This document shows, in pieces, positions 21,921 to 32,692 of a DNA stretch of 64,000 nt; positions within the stretch are counted from its first letter, which is position 1; every line of letters begins with the position of its first letter. Under the pieces are notes generated by a model. The model was not told the DNA's origin. It saw only the letters and a program-made list of their open reading frames with translations, and ran no database searches. The stretch lies in the NCBI GenBank assembly GCA_013115135.1, contig JABANP010000141.1:1-64000 (forward strand). The letters run 5' to 3'. This DNA is from Perkinsus olseni. Lineage: Eukaryota; Perkinsozoa; Perkinsida; Perkinsidae. The translations under genes and the position numbers were made by a program.

Positions 21921-22721
21921 ATGCTTTTCAGTTTATCACCTATAGGAGGTCGTATGTCTCCTGAGTGGTCCATCTTGAATGATGAGGGTGTCGTTTCATT
22001 TTCCGGATATTTTTTGGGTGATTTCAGATCACTGAGTCCGCGTCTTCGACTGGAAGTGTCGGCCCTATGCCGACAGACTCTCCACGGCGATGCCCCCCTT
22101 CACCATCCACCTGTCACCAAACCAGCGCAGGCACTAGCCTGGTTAGCCTGGGATAAATGCAGGGGGCTGTCAAAGCAAGAAGCGCGCGCCCGGATGATCG
22201 ATATTCTCATGCGGTTTGATGAGGATTTTGCGAACCTGAGCTACCAACGGTATCGCTTGCATGGCGGTCGGCCGACGAACTCGTCGCTGGTCGAAGTTGA
22301 TCGATTTGGCAAACCAAAGATCTTTCCGATTGTGGCTAGCATAGTGGAGAGGTATCTTAGAAGATACGTATCCGAATCTTGGGCTCCATGGTGCCGTCGG
22401 AGGTTGATTGTGATTGTTACGGTACTGCTGTTGTGCAGTCTCTTGCTGAGGACGTCGCCTAGGGTTCGACGGTTGTACGATCGAGCACCGAAGGCGGTGT
22501 TGCTGTTCTCGAGCGCTCTGATCTACCTCCTCTCCGTCCAGCACGGTGTACCTGGCTGGGCCTTCGCGATGTGTCCAGACTTCGCCCTGAGGATGATTTA
22601 CGGAGGAAGCCGGGGGCCTAGGGGGTCCTCAGGTGGGTGGCAGAAAATCTTTGACGTCTTCGTTAATGAGGCCCTGCCATTTGTCCGGGAGGATGAGGAT
22701 GAAGGTGATGATGTGAGTTGA
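21921..22721 (+). CDS. Acyl-CoA-binding-domain membrane protein
   Basis: The segment ALAWLAWDKCRGLSKQEARARMIDIL matches helices 3-4 of acyl-CoA-binding proteins (the AWDxxxGxSKxxAxxxYI signature); helix 2 is likely LRLEVSALCRQTLHGD. Such domains carry long-chain acyl-CoA. Two hydrophobic segments follow (IVIVTVLLLCSLLL and AVLLFSSALIYLLSV), then an acidic C-terminus (DEDEGDDVS). Helix 1 is not obvious, so either a short intron (about 21988-22027) or an upstream exon is likely. The start is uncertain; the ATGs at 21921 and 21954 are both possible. The frame is open from 21840. Confidence 0.6.
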   Translation: MLFSLSPIGGRMSPEWSILNDEGVVSFSGYFLGDFRSLSPRLRLEVSALCRQTLHGDAPLHHPPVTKPAQALAWLAWDKCRGLSKQEARARMIDILMRFDEDFANLSYQRYRLHGGRPTNSSLVEVDRFGKPKIFPIVASIVERYLRRYVSESWAPWCRRRLIVIVTVLLLCSLLLRTSPRVRRLYDRAPKAVLLFSSALIYLLSVQHGVPGWAFAMCPDFALRMIYGGSRGPRGSSGGWQKIFDVFVNEALPFVREDEDEGDDVS

Positions 22722-22857
22722 GGTCGCCGTAACGTTTATGCTAATATTGCCAATTTTTAATGTCACTTTGCGAAGGGACTGGTGAGAGGAATCTTTTGAG
22801 TTCATAATTAGCCAGGGTCGACCAAAGATACGTCGTGCTTTGTGCAGGGTATTTTTC

Positions 22858-24984
22858 ATGTTAGCTCGAGCGGAGGCATCAGTGGCGGCGGGACTTTTCA
22901 CTGCGCCACGAAATTACAGCGTGGCGGCTCGGGCCCTCCAGGACAACTCCACCGGGCCCAACTCCCGGCGGATGCGATCTGTCTTGTCCCCTGCTCGAGG
23001 GGAGGATGCGCGGCTCCTGCAGGATATGCGGAAGATGATACCGAACCTGTTCCACGGGGAAAGGGCAGACTTCGGCAAAGTAGAGGAGATGACAGCCAGG
23101 GTAGTGGGCGAGCCTTAACGCGGTGGCTGGGGGGCTATCCTAAGGCTGGCTGGATTATATTAATTTTTGGATTGCATTTTGTTTCCAAAATTACTGCTAA
23201 TTACGTATGATCTTTGTCATTGACTTCCTCGAAGAAAATGCTTCTATTATTGATTTCTGGCCGATCTATCGCTCTACCGTTGTCGTGGAGCTGGTGATTC
23301 ACAGTCTTCCTCGCCCGAGCTCCTCTGGTGGTCTGTGTAGGAAAGTAACTCTGATGAGTCATTCTGCGTCTTAACTCAGTTCAAACGCCATTGGCGGTCG
23401 TATGATGACGTTAATCTTGTGGTGGAGGGCTTCCGAACCTTGGCGAGGCTGCATGCTGGGCATAGGCCGATGGACGGGGCGCTGGCGAAGGATCTCCTAC
23501 TCTTCATTAGAAGGAACCTTGACAGGGTGGAGGACCTGGGTTCCATAATGTGCGTGTGCATGCGTGCAGATTTATTGTGTCGAGGTGTCCCCCTCGAGGT
23601 ACGCTCTGTCAATTTGTGTGAACCGCAATAAAGTGTTGAACTGTGATGTGGACCAAGTGGAGTTGATCAAAATACGAGATGAGCTGATTGGAAGAATCAT
23701 CAGACGCATGCGGGGGAGGACGGCCCACATGCTGGTCACCGAGAGAGTGCAGCTCCTGAATGCTCTGGCTAAACTGGAAAACACGGAGTGGGCAGCTGCC
23801 TCGACTCGATGTGGTTTGGATTGATAATGGGTCAGATACCAGCCTCTGTTCCACGAGTTGATGAGGACGGTTTTGGAGTCGTATCAGTCGTGTATCGGCA
23901 ACGACCTCGCGATGGCGAATTGCAATTTTTATAACTCGAGCGTTTACGTCATTACAGCAGCGGCGAAGGCTGGTCTGGTGAATAAGGAACTCTTTGATTT
24001 AATTGCCAATCAGTGCATAGATGGATTCGAATATGTATGCTGCAGGGTTCGAACCGACATCCTTCAGATTAATAGCTGGTTGCTCTACCACCCGGCTATT
24101 TTGGTTGATTGTTTGGGTAAACCGTAATTTCAGGTACCATATTTAGCGCTTTCACATCTGCTCAACGGCTTGGGAGAGCTGTCTTCGTGTGGATACTCCT
24201 TCGAACGATGGCCGGACCTCTTCGGAAAAACAGCGAGTATCTTTGAACCCCATTTGATGCTAGAGTCGACCTCCCTGGTGCCACCAGCAGCCATCATGCG
24301 AATGCTCAAAGGCCTCACTCTGGCCACCATCAGCGGTCAGTTGGAAGATTCCGAGCGTGTTAAAGAGGTCGTCACGAAAGCGCTGGGCAACCTCGCCGAG
24401 ACGGTAGCCGAGCATGAGGCTCTGGCCTGGGACAGCCATAGTGTACCCGATCTTGCCTTCGTGATGGCCCACTTCCAGCTCAGCAACGATAGCCTGATCG
24501 AGCTCGTCACTGCCTACTGCACCGACAAGGCGATGGTGGACTGGCCGGTGGTTCATCTGGTGACGACCCTTAAGTAGGGCGAAGGAATACCCATTGCGCT
24601 CATCGTCTTCGTGTCAGGTACGGCACTCGGCTTCCTCCGAGCGATGCTGTGGAGGCCTGGCTCGATCGTATCCTCTCCCACACGCTCTATAGTTGCCGCT
24701 ACTGCGATCCGCCTACCCTCACCACTCTAATCGAATGCCTGGTCCACCTCTACCAACAGGAGGACCTCCTCCCTACTCTGAAGCGAGACGATCGATGCCG
24801 TCGTATAAGTCTGGCATGCTCGAGGGAGCTGGTCCGATGGATGCAATACTTCACTGCGCCCGATGCCCTCCGCTGCCTGGCTATGCTTCGGACCTTGGAG
24901 CGCCGCTTACCCGACCTCACCCTCCAGGAGTGGCTCGAACCGACTATCAGAGAATTCATACGACAGGGGAAGACGGTCACGTGA
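22858..24984 (+). CDS. Helical-repeat protein, probably mitochondrial (HPR/FASTK-like class)
   Basis: The Ala/Arg-rich start (MLARAEASVAAGLFTAPRNY) could be a mitochondrial presequence. Clear exons begin at FKRHWRSYDD (about 23379), VSPSRYALSICV (after an intron holding TGCATGCGTGCA), LFHELMRTVLE, VPYLALSHLLNGL (24134) and YGTRLPPSD (24617), ending at the stop 24982-24984. Paired-helix repeats such as ELFDLIANQC, VPDLAFVMAHFQL and LRCLAMLRTLERRLPDL match the heptatricopeptide style of apicomplexan mitochondrial RNA-associated proteins. The join near 23820 was not resolved. The intron 24035-24133 contains the most complete tRNA-like sequence of the window. Confidence 0.6.
24035..24133 (+). repeat. 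99-nt intron containing a near-full antisense tRNA-like sequence
   Basis: The junction DGFEY/VPYLAL is in phase 0. The intron's reverse complement shows a D-arm (GGTGGTAGAGC), an anticodon-arm-like AGCTATTAATCTGAAGG and a T-arm-like TCGGTTCGAACC in the right order and spacing. The acceptor stem does not pair, so it is tRNA-derived rather than a working tRNA. Confidence 0.65.
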
Positions 24985-25133
24985 TGATGCCAATGTTTCC
25001 GCACGGTTTCTGCAGGATCCTTCAATGTTGTGTTGTGAGATTGGTCGCAAGTCGTGGAATCGATTAGGATGGCGAGCGCTTTTTACGTTGACCTGTGCTC
25101 AAGATAGGATTTGGTGTGCAGAGGAAGTGCTTT

Positions 25134-27543
25134 ATGTTGGCTGGTCGCGTTCGTCTTCGTCCATCCGGGTTGTGGAGTCGGCCTTTGGCCCAGTCGAAGC
25201 GTACCTACTACTGGGGCTCTACTATCACTAATGAGATGCACAACGTCGCGCCGACACAGGTATCTTAGGTTGAAGCTGGCGTTTTGCGAATAATGTCTCA
25301 GGTGACGCGCTTGGCCAATGGCATGAGAGTTGCGACCCAGTTTTCGTACACCGACTCGGCAACGGTTGGTCTGTGGATAGACGCGGGGGCAAGATACGAG
25401 ACAAAGGAATCTAATGGTAGGTTGAAGCTTGCAAGTGACGAGGTCGAAAGATACGCCTTAGGTACCGCCCATTTTTTGGAGCGTGTTCTTTACAAGGGCA
25501 CCAAAAATCGGACTCGGAATCAGCTGGAGACCGAAGTCGAGAACATCGGGGCAAATCTTAACTCATACACTGGCCGAGAGCAGACAGCGTAAGTAGCGTA
25601 TCTTTTATTCCGTCATGTGCACGGGTCAACCTCTTAGGTTTTACGCCAAGACCACCAAGGATGGTATCTTTCCCTGCATTGATATCCTCGCTGATTCTAT
25701 TCTCAACCCCTCCCTCGACGCCGATGAAATCGAGAAGGTCAGCCGTTGCCTTCCTTAACGTCACAATCATCTCATCCCTTTCAGGAGCGCATCCGCATCA
25801 CCCAGGATCTCCAAGCGGTTAACCAGTCCTACGAAGAGCTGCTCTACGATAAGGTCCACACCGCGTGCTATCGGGATTGTTCCCTCGGGTAGGTTGATGA
25901 TGATGCGGTCGTGTTGTGGTATGCCTTCGTTCAGTCAAACTGTGATTGGACCGGAGGAGAACGTGGCCACTATAAAACGGGATCACATGATCAACTACCT
26001 CTACAACAACTTCACAGCGGACCGGATGGTCTTGGTGGCTGTTGGCCCGGTCGATCACGGGGAGATAGTGAAGGAGGTTAGCGGAGCGAAGCGTGGATTG
26101 TTTTGCATTTTTGTCTCTGTTCAGGCCGAAAAGAAGTTTGCAAATATTCGTCCGACGGCGGGGCCGCGAATGCTGGAGGAGAAGCCCTACTTTTGCGCCT
26201 CCGAGTTGGTCTATAGGTGAGCTCCCAGAGCTGGGGAATTTCGTGGCGCGTGACGGTGATGTTAGGAATGACGATATGGGTCCGACAGCCCACATCGCCA
26301 TCGCTTATGAGGGCGTCCCTTGGAGGAGCCCCGACCATATCACCTTCATGCTGATGAACTCAATTCTTGGCAGCTATGATAAGAAGAATGAAGGTAGGGT
26401 GGTGATGGGTGGTGGGTTTAGGGGAAAAGTTGGTATGAATGTAATTTGATTTCTTGCTGGGTAAAGCGATTGGAAATTTCTTCTTCACTTCTTGATTCTG
26501 ATAGGAGAAAGTCTCAACCTCCTGACTCGGAACTCGGGAAAATACCCGAAGGTTTTGGCATCAGTAATGGTGTTGGACTGAGGATGATGACGCTGTCAGC
26601 GTCAGCGGAAAAGATACTCTCGAGACTCTCCCTGTCAGGTTTGGTACCCGGTCTTCAATCTGCCAATCGCATCACTCAAACCGGCGCTACGAGAATGGAC
26701 GTTGGATGCTTCGGTAAGCCCAGAAAAATAGATTTTTTTTCGTGCATCGCTCCGCTGTTGGTGATGATCAGATTATTATACTGGCTTCAACATCTCCTAT
26801 AAAGATACCGGCCTCTTCGGCTTCTACATCGCCACGGATGAGGTTGCCGTAGAGCACGCCGTCGGTGAGTCATCATCTTACCGATGGTTATCATTCCCAG
26901 CGGTACAGGTGACCTCATGTTCGGAGTGACGAGCTTCTCTTACTCTCTAACCGAGGAAGAGGTCATGAAGGCCAAGAGAGAGCTCAAGACCAACTTCTTC
27001 TCGGGCCTGGACAACACCACTGGTGAGCCGCTTATGTCGTTGGCTCCATCTCACGGCTCGCGGACTACAGATTGCTGTGCTTGAAAGTTCTTACGTGGAC
27101 GGAAAGAACAATTTTTGGTTAAAAAAGGTTGACAAATACCGTGCTATTATTGCTGTCGTATTTACCGTCATAGAATTGCTCAAAATGTGGTATCTAGATT
27201 TATCAGCATATCCGAGATTCCTTCAAGACTAGGTTATTGTCATACCATCCGTTCGGATAATCACCTTCTTAGGTGTCGCTGAGGACATCGGCCGACAGAT
27301 CCTGGCCTACGGTAGAAGACTTTCCCCAGCTGAGTTCGTGGAGAGGTTGGACCAGATCGACTCGCGTAGGTCGACAATGATAATCATCACACGACATCAA
27401 CTTTGCCGTTTTCAGAGGAAGTCCAGCGGGTGGCGTGGAACCGCCTGCACGACGCTGAGATCACGATGACGGGCGTCGGCCCCCTGCACGGTCTGCTGCA
27501 GCTGTGGGACCTCAGGAGACAGACTTGGTGGTGGCGTTATTAG
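25134..27543 (+). CDS. M16-family MPP-beta / complex III core-1-like protein, degenerate zinc site
   Basis: Thirteen exons: 25134-25259, 25302-25416, 25462-25588, 25638-25737, 25785-25888, 25935-26076, 26125-26216, 26266-26393, 26639-26713, 26772-26864, 26909-27022, 27273-27365 and 27416-27543; 478 residues, the usual length. The N-terminus is a mitochondrial-type presequence (MLAGRVRLRPSGLWSRPLAQ). Family blocks are TRLANGMRVAT, TVGLWIDAGARYET, NSYTGREQTAFYAKT, VIGPEENV and VAEDIGRQILAYGRR. The catalytic HxxEH box reads HFLER, and the distal Glu region reads RITQDL in place of the usual LRE, so two zinc ligands are altered. It may therefore act as a bc1 core-1 protein or non-catalytic MPP partner rather than as the peptidase. 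Confidence 0.9.
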
Positions 27544-27792
27544 TCTATTAGTTTTGATCATCATCATCATCATCATCACCACAGTAGTACAGCGTGGGCC
27601 AGGAGCCTTCGCAGACTGGAAGGAGGGTTGGTATCGTCGATGATATTTTTATGGAATTATCGAGGCCCGAGTTGAGTGAATTCAGGGTGGTTGGGCGGAG
27701 CGAAGTTTTTTTGCAGCGGTTTTTGAGTGGTTCGATTTTGGAGTACTGAACCTGCTGCAGCAGGCTTCACCTATTTTTCAGTTTTTCTATCA
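27544..27792. other. Spacer with CAT microsatellite and CTTCGCTCCGC element
   Basis: A run of CAT repeats lies at 27559-27582. The inverted form GCGGAGCGAAG is at 27695-27705, followed by a TTTTTCAG acceptor-like site, so a 5' non-coding exon and intron of the next gene may be present. Confidence 0.4.
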
Positions 27793-30148
27793 ATGTCGCC
27801 GCTGAACACCAGCAGCTCCTCCGCCAACAGTACCACTCAGAAGCCGATGGTCTTCCCAGATTATAACGGTCTTCAGAAGTGCACCTGGAAGGTCGGCGAC
27901 GGTCTCGACAATTGTCCCCATCACGTCTTCGGTCGGACGTCGAAGTCCTCGTCTGCCGGTAGCGGTAGGGTCGTCAGCAGCGCCCTCGAGTTGGTCGGGA
28001 GAACCCCCATGATCAAACTGGAGAGGATCATGAAGGAGTTTGATTTGCCCTGTAAGTTGCCTCCCTTCGATTGGCTGTTGGTCGATGGTGGCGACAGGTG
28101 AGCTCTGGGCGAAGGCCGAGTACTTCAACCCGGGTGGCAGCGTTAAGGACAGGATAGCGTTGAGGATGATCGAAGCTGCCGAGGAGGAAGGGAGGGTAGG
28201 CTAAAATGTGCATGCGTGCATACCAACTTTTTCCCGAATCAGATTCGGCCGGGCGACACTCTGATTGAGCCCACTAGCGGGAACACTGGTACTGGTCTCT
28301 GCTTAGCGGCTGCAATTAAAGTAGGAGGGAAGGAAGTGTCGTCGTCTTTCAGTTGAGGTCTTCAGGGGTACAACATGGTCATCACTATGCCGGAGAAAAT
28401 GAGCGGGGAGAAAGTGAACATGATGAAATCCCTAGGCGCCAAGATTTTGCGTAAGTCGCCAGGGTCAACCTAAGATTCTCCATGGGTATCTTGACCAGGT
28501 ACTCCGAACGAGGCCGCATGGAACACACCGGAGTCGCATATCGGATTGGCTATTAAGTTACAGAAGGAGATTCCCAGGAGCCACATTCTGGACCAGGTTG
28601 GCACCACCGGACGAGGGGCGATGATGGTGTTGCTCAGTACCTCAACCCGGCTAACCCGATGGCCCACTATGAAGGGACGGGAGCGGAGATAGTCGACCAA
28701 TGCGAAGGAAAAGTTGACGTGTAAGGTTGCTTGTCAGCGTGTGGCGGCGGATTTGAAGGCGTCAGGATGGTCCTTGGGGCTGGTACTGGTGGCACTATTA
28801 CGGGAGTAGCGAGAAAGCTGAAGGATGAGCTCGGGGAGAAGTGTAGGGGGGAGGGGCGGGGTGGTTTTGATGAGAATTTCGACAAGGTTTGGTGGTCGGC
28901 GTGGATCCAATCGGATCGATTTTGGCGGTTCCGGACTCTCTGAATGACCCAGGAAGGTTGGAGGGTTACCAAGTGGAGGGGATCGGATATGACTTTATAC
29001 CAACAGTAGTGCTGAGATGTCGCCGCCGGGGATCGAACCTGCGACCTTCTCAGGTCCTCGACCGAGATCCTAGTGTGATTGACGAGTGGATGAAGGTTGG
29101 CGACCCGGAAGCTCTAAGCATGGCTCGAAAGCTCATCCGGCTCGAAGGCCTCACCGTCGGTGGAAGCTCCGGGACCTGCGTCGCTGCTGCAGTAGGCTGA
29201 TCGAGACGGGAGTAGTCGACTTGACCGCTTCTCCTCAGGTCCGGTATATAAAATCGCAAAGGCCCGAGGAGATGGCGGGGAAGAGGGTAGTGGCGTTGCT
29301 GCCGGACTCCTCCCGTAATTACATGTCCAAGGTAAGGGGCGCAGTCCTCGCTGCTGCCGTTAGGATGCCTTCCTGTCGTCAGTTTCTCGATGATGGCTGG
29401 ATGTTCGCTCATGGTTTTATCACTCTGGAGGAGCATCCAAGGTCGACCCTTGCAGTCGGCAAGTTAGGTTCAGCAGTTACTCGTCTCAGTTACTCAACCT
29501 ACCGGAAGAAGCCTTGGGGTGGCGTATCTTTGAAGGAAGCTGGAATAGTTTTATCGAAGGTTCTGATGCTCAGCTCGGCTCTGTCGGCCGCCGATGGCAT
29601 CAAAAAGATCCAATCGGCTGCCCGAGAGGACCCTAGTTTCTCATCCGAGGTGAGTGGACGCCGGTCGGTCGATGATCCTAGCAGAAGTCTTCGCGCGAGA
29701 TTTTCGCTTCGACAGGATCTCGCAGCTTTCATAGTGGGATGATGATTAGTGTGAATTCAACTGTTAGCGATCCCGCAGGATACCTCCCCGCACTGTGAAG
29801 ATTCTCGTTTGACCATTCGGTCAGGTTGCCATGCTCAGCAGTGGGGAGGAAATGGTCACCATCACCAACTTGTACGCCCGACTGTCAGCTGCTGACGAGC
29901 CCAAAGCTCTCACTCTTGAAAAGTGCAAGTAGGCGAGTGGTAATTTCGTGGCGCGCGACATTTCTCTCCGTTCGGACAGGCATAAACCGAGCCCCTTGAC
30001 GGTGGGAATGGACTCATCCCTAGCGGAAGTTGCCACCAAGCTGGATGTGCAGCCCTGCCTGCCGGCGGTCGGCGGTGATGATGACCAGATCGCTGGTGTT
30101 GTCGACCGTGGGGCATTCCTCGAGTTTTTGGCCACTTCATCCGCATAG
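27793..30148 (+). CDS. CBS: Cystathionine beta-synthase
   Basis: CBS condenses serine and homocysteine to cystathionine using PLP. Fifteen exons: 27793-28051, 28098-28195, 28243-28320, 28366-28450, 28499-28596, 28638-28720, 28766-28842, 28887-29005, 29054-29191, 29239-29331, 29383-29518, 29549-29649, 29716-29733, 29825-29928 and 29980-30148; about 551 residues. Landmarks: GRTPMIKL, the PLP-lysine block [67 protein letters not shown] and GGSSGTC. After the catalytic core comes an unusual helical segment (29549-29928), then one recognisable CBS motif ([20 protein letters not shown]). No clear N-terminal haem-binding motif was seen. Several introns carry recurrent elements. Confidence 0.93.
29006..29053 (+). 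repeat. 48-nt tRNA-like intron in CBS
   Basis: The conserved protein junction FIPT/VLDR fixes both splice sites. The intron's 3' half, GGGGATCGAACCTGCGACC then TTCTCAG, is an antisense tRNA T-arm that also supplies the acceptor. Confidence 0.6.
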
Positions 30149-30201
30149 ATTAAGTTGGCATCTACTGTCGCGCATGGCGTATCTTTTTTTCGTCCGTTTC
30201 A

Positions 30202-31383
30202 ATGATCGACCTCAGCGTCGAGTTCGGTGCGCCGTCCTACGTAATCCTCGCCCCCAGCGTTTTTCTCACCAGTATGCCGGCCGTCAGTATCTTCATCGGG
30301 TCCATGCTGGTCTTCGGGGCCTTGAACACGCTGATCGGTAAAATACAGTTTCAAACCAAATCTGTTGGAATCGACGGTGAAGAGCACCTGTTCAAAAAAC
30401 CCTGGTTCAACACCTTCTCGATGTTTCTGGGGATGTCCCTCAGTATTCTGGCGTATCTGGCCAGTGCTTTCATAAAGCGGCGACGCAGTCGGGAAAAGCT
30501 CGTCGAGCAGGAGGCGCCTCTGTTGCAACCCGACAGGAGTTCACGTCGGCCGCGCTCCGTCAAGAAATCGATTATGATCGGCTTCCCGGCAGCCTTGGAC
30601 TTGACAGCCACGGTCATGTGTTTTGTTGGGTTGCTATACAATCCAGCTTCAGTATGGCAGATGCTGCGAGGAGCGGAGATCATCTTCTGTGCCATCCTTT
30701 CGGTATGTTTTCTTGGTCGCCGTCTCCGTCCTCACCACTGGGCGGCGGTGGGCCTGTGTTTCATCGCTATTCTGATCGTTGGATTGGCCAATCTGATGAG
30801 CTCAGCCGCCTCGACGCCGTCCGGAGGCGATCCGACGTTGATGCTGTTTGGTATGCTGATGATCGTGGTCGGGCAGGTGGTGCAAGCAGCTCAGGTCGTC
30901 TGTGAAGAGCGGCTGTTGAAGGAGTGGACGGTGTCACCATTACAGCTGGTCGGCATGGAAGGCCTTTGGGGATGCCTTCTGATGCTTTTCTTCGCTTTCC
31001 CGGTTCTACAGAGAATCCCGGGAGACGATCGAGGCAGTCTGGAGAACACTATTGATACGATAACAATGCTGCACAACAACCCACAGTTGATTGTCAATTT
31101 ACTGGTTTACTTTATCTCAATTCTTAGCTATAATATATCCGGTGTAATGGTGACATACAAGTTGACGGCCGTCCACAGGACGATGATTGAAGCCTCGCGA
31201 ACGGCGGTCATCTGGACGGTGGATCTTCTCATACATTATGTGATTTTACCCGACTCGGAATTCGGCGAGAGGTGGACGTCTTGGTCGTGGGTCCAACTTT
31301 TCGGTTTTGTTCTTTTGACGTACAGCCAAGCGGCTTATTCGGATGTTGTGAAGTTGCCGTGGTTCAATTATTTGGAGAGATGA
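30202..31383 (+). CDS. SLC35F6: Drug/metabolite-transporter superfamily protein, SLC35F6-type
   Basis: This 393-codon gene appears intronless. About ten hydrophobic segments are seen, with family-like blocks: NTLIGKIQFQTKSVG, KPWFNTFSMFLGMSL, FPAALDLTATVMCFVGLLY, SVWQMLRGAEIIFCAILSV, GRRLRPHHWAAVG, QVVQAAQVVCEERLL, SYNISGVMVTYKLTAVHRT and EASRTAVIWTVDLLIHY. SLC35F6 proteins are found in lysosomal or mitochondrial membranes; the substrate is not established. A long charged loop (residues about 95-115, KRRRSREKLVEQEAPLLQP) lies after the second segment. The start codon at 30202 lies just after a GTATCTTTTTTTC element. It is the only large single-exon housekeeping-type gene here. Confidence 0.88.
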   Translation: MIDLSVEFGAPSYVILAPSVFLTSMPAVSIFIGSMLVFGALNTLIGKIQFQTKSVGIDGEEHLFKKPWFNTFSMFLGMSLSILAYLASAFIKRRRSREKLVEQEAPLLQPDRSSRRPRSVKKSIMIGFPAALDLTATVMCFVGLLYNPASVWQMLRGAEIIFCAILSVCFLGRRLRPHHWAAVGLCFIAILIVGLANLMSSAASTPSGGDPTLMLFGMLMIVVGQVVQAAQVVCEERLLKEWTVSPLQLVGMEGLWGCLLMLFFAFPVLQRIPGDDRGSLENTIDTITMLHNNPQLIVNLLVYFISILSYNISGVMVTYKLTAVHRTMIEASRTAVIWTVDLLIHYVILPDSEFGERWTSWSWVQLFGFVLLTYSQAAYSDVVKLPWFNYLER

Positions 31384-32053
31384 TTTTGATGATGATGCGT
31401 CCGTTTTGTATTCTGAGTATCATTGAGTATCTTGAGGTTGAGTTCGACCGTCAAGGAACAAGCGGAAGGAGGATCCTCCGAAGGGCGGCAGAAGGGCGGT
31501 CGTCCCCCAGCCTATACGGATTGATGAGGAAATGTTTGAAACGCCACGCGAAAAGGCGAACACGAATTCGACAGCGGCAGGATTCGAACCTGCGCGGGCA
31601 GAGCCCAGTGGATTTCTAGTCCACCTCCTTAACCACTCGGACACGCTGTCTGATGCATCGCGTGCTGCTATCTCATGTTCCAACTTGCATATCTCAGGTC
31701 CACTCATCAGCACCGTCCGCCCCGCAGCCGATTTCGAAGAAGAAGCGTCTCAGACGGATCACTCAAATCCCTATCTCATGATAATTACTAACTACACCAC
31801 TTTCCACTTTCATACCGAACGTAGGCCTCAGACCGATTGAATCATCCCAAGGACAATTGGAGAGTCTGTATCATGCCGTGTCCCAACCGAGGCCGAATGA
31901 CCCTGCGTAGGGGGTCCTATGATCATCAGTGAGATTTCGTGGATTAGTTTTCGATCCGCCACCGTCTCGTCGTCAGCACGACTTTAATGGAACCGACTAA
32001 ACACGACAGACTCACTTAGACATCAAATTAACATCAATTATTGGTATTATGCT
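31384..32053. other. Spacer holding an inverted duplicated patch with tRNA-Ser
   Basis: About 31470-31670 is an inverted copy of about 9440-9660, containing the end of the coiled-coil gene (GAGGAAATGTTTGAAACGCC) and the tRNA. The rest shows no gene. Confidence 0.6.
31569..31650 (-). tRNA. tRNA-Ser (anticodon AGA), second copy
   Basis: This is the reverse-strand copy of the tRNA at 9464-9545, with the same acceptor stem, anticodon and T-arm. It sits inside a duplicated patch that also copies the 3' end of the neighbouring coiled-coil gene, so it arose by segmental duplication rather than retroposition of the tRNA alone. Confidence 0.93.
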
Positions 32054-32692
32054 TCATCCGCGCCCTGCGAGTCGTCCTTTTCGACGGCTGGTGGAATCAG
32101 AGGCGCTTGCTGAGAAGGAGTGCATGCCCGTTGGTTGCTGCTGTATCTTTGCTGGACTCACTTCTAAGGATGGCTTCCGACCACCCGGCTGTGGGTGTGT
32201 TGACTTTTTCTCTCCAGTGAAGAGGGAATGGCAATAGCAGCCACACAGAGCTACTATCAGAACTAGGAGAATGCCAAGGCCAATCAGAAGATACGTGTAC
32301 CTGCACGGAAGGGAATCATTAACGACGACCTGCATGCGAGCGGCACTCAACAACGACAAAGTCTCTGAAGGTTGACGGGCATATCTTCTATACAAAATCG
32401 ACGCTGCGATAACTGACTGACAATTATTACGCCGAATGCATTGAACGCTCAGAATTTCCACTCCTCAGTATGTGAACGAATCCATTCAAATGCTATCATT
32501 TTTCTAAGGGCGGACTTACCAGGCGAACTGATCACACTGAGTCCCCGTGTAGTAGCTGCCGCAGAAGCATTGGAAGTCCTTAGTGCATACCCCATGAGCG
32601 TTGCATTGGTCTGCCGTCGGCAGAGTTGGGTTGCAAGGGAGAGCTTCCAAGACGTTGGACGGCGCCAATTTGGAAGAGTCTGCCTCCGCCAT
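32054..32692 (-). CDS. EGF-like single-pass membrane protein (139 aa)
   Basis: Two exons: 32520-32692 and 32054-32300, joined in phase 2. Residues about 20-56 form one EGF-like module (CNAHGVCTKDFQCFCGSYY then TGTQC) with the six-cysteine spacing expected if the upstream LPCNP cysteine is counted. A transmembrane helix follows at once (YTYLLIGLGILLVLIVALC), then a basic, Ser-rich tail (about 55 residues) ending KGRLAGRG. No classical signal peptide is visible at the short N-terminus MAEADSSKLAPS, so either a 5' exon is missing or the helix acts as a signal-anchor with the EGF side outside. Confidence 0.7.

Noticed and set aside
27559..27582. CAT-repeat run as a CRISPR or regulatory array
   Set aside because: It is a simple trinucleotide microsatellite with no spacers; no CRISPR array exists in the window.
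31272..31619. Plus-strand frame ending in RQRQDSNLRGQSPVDF
   Set aside because: The end is the antisense of tRNA-Ser and the start overlaps the transporter gene in another frame; the middle is a decayed copy of the coiled-coil gene.
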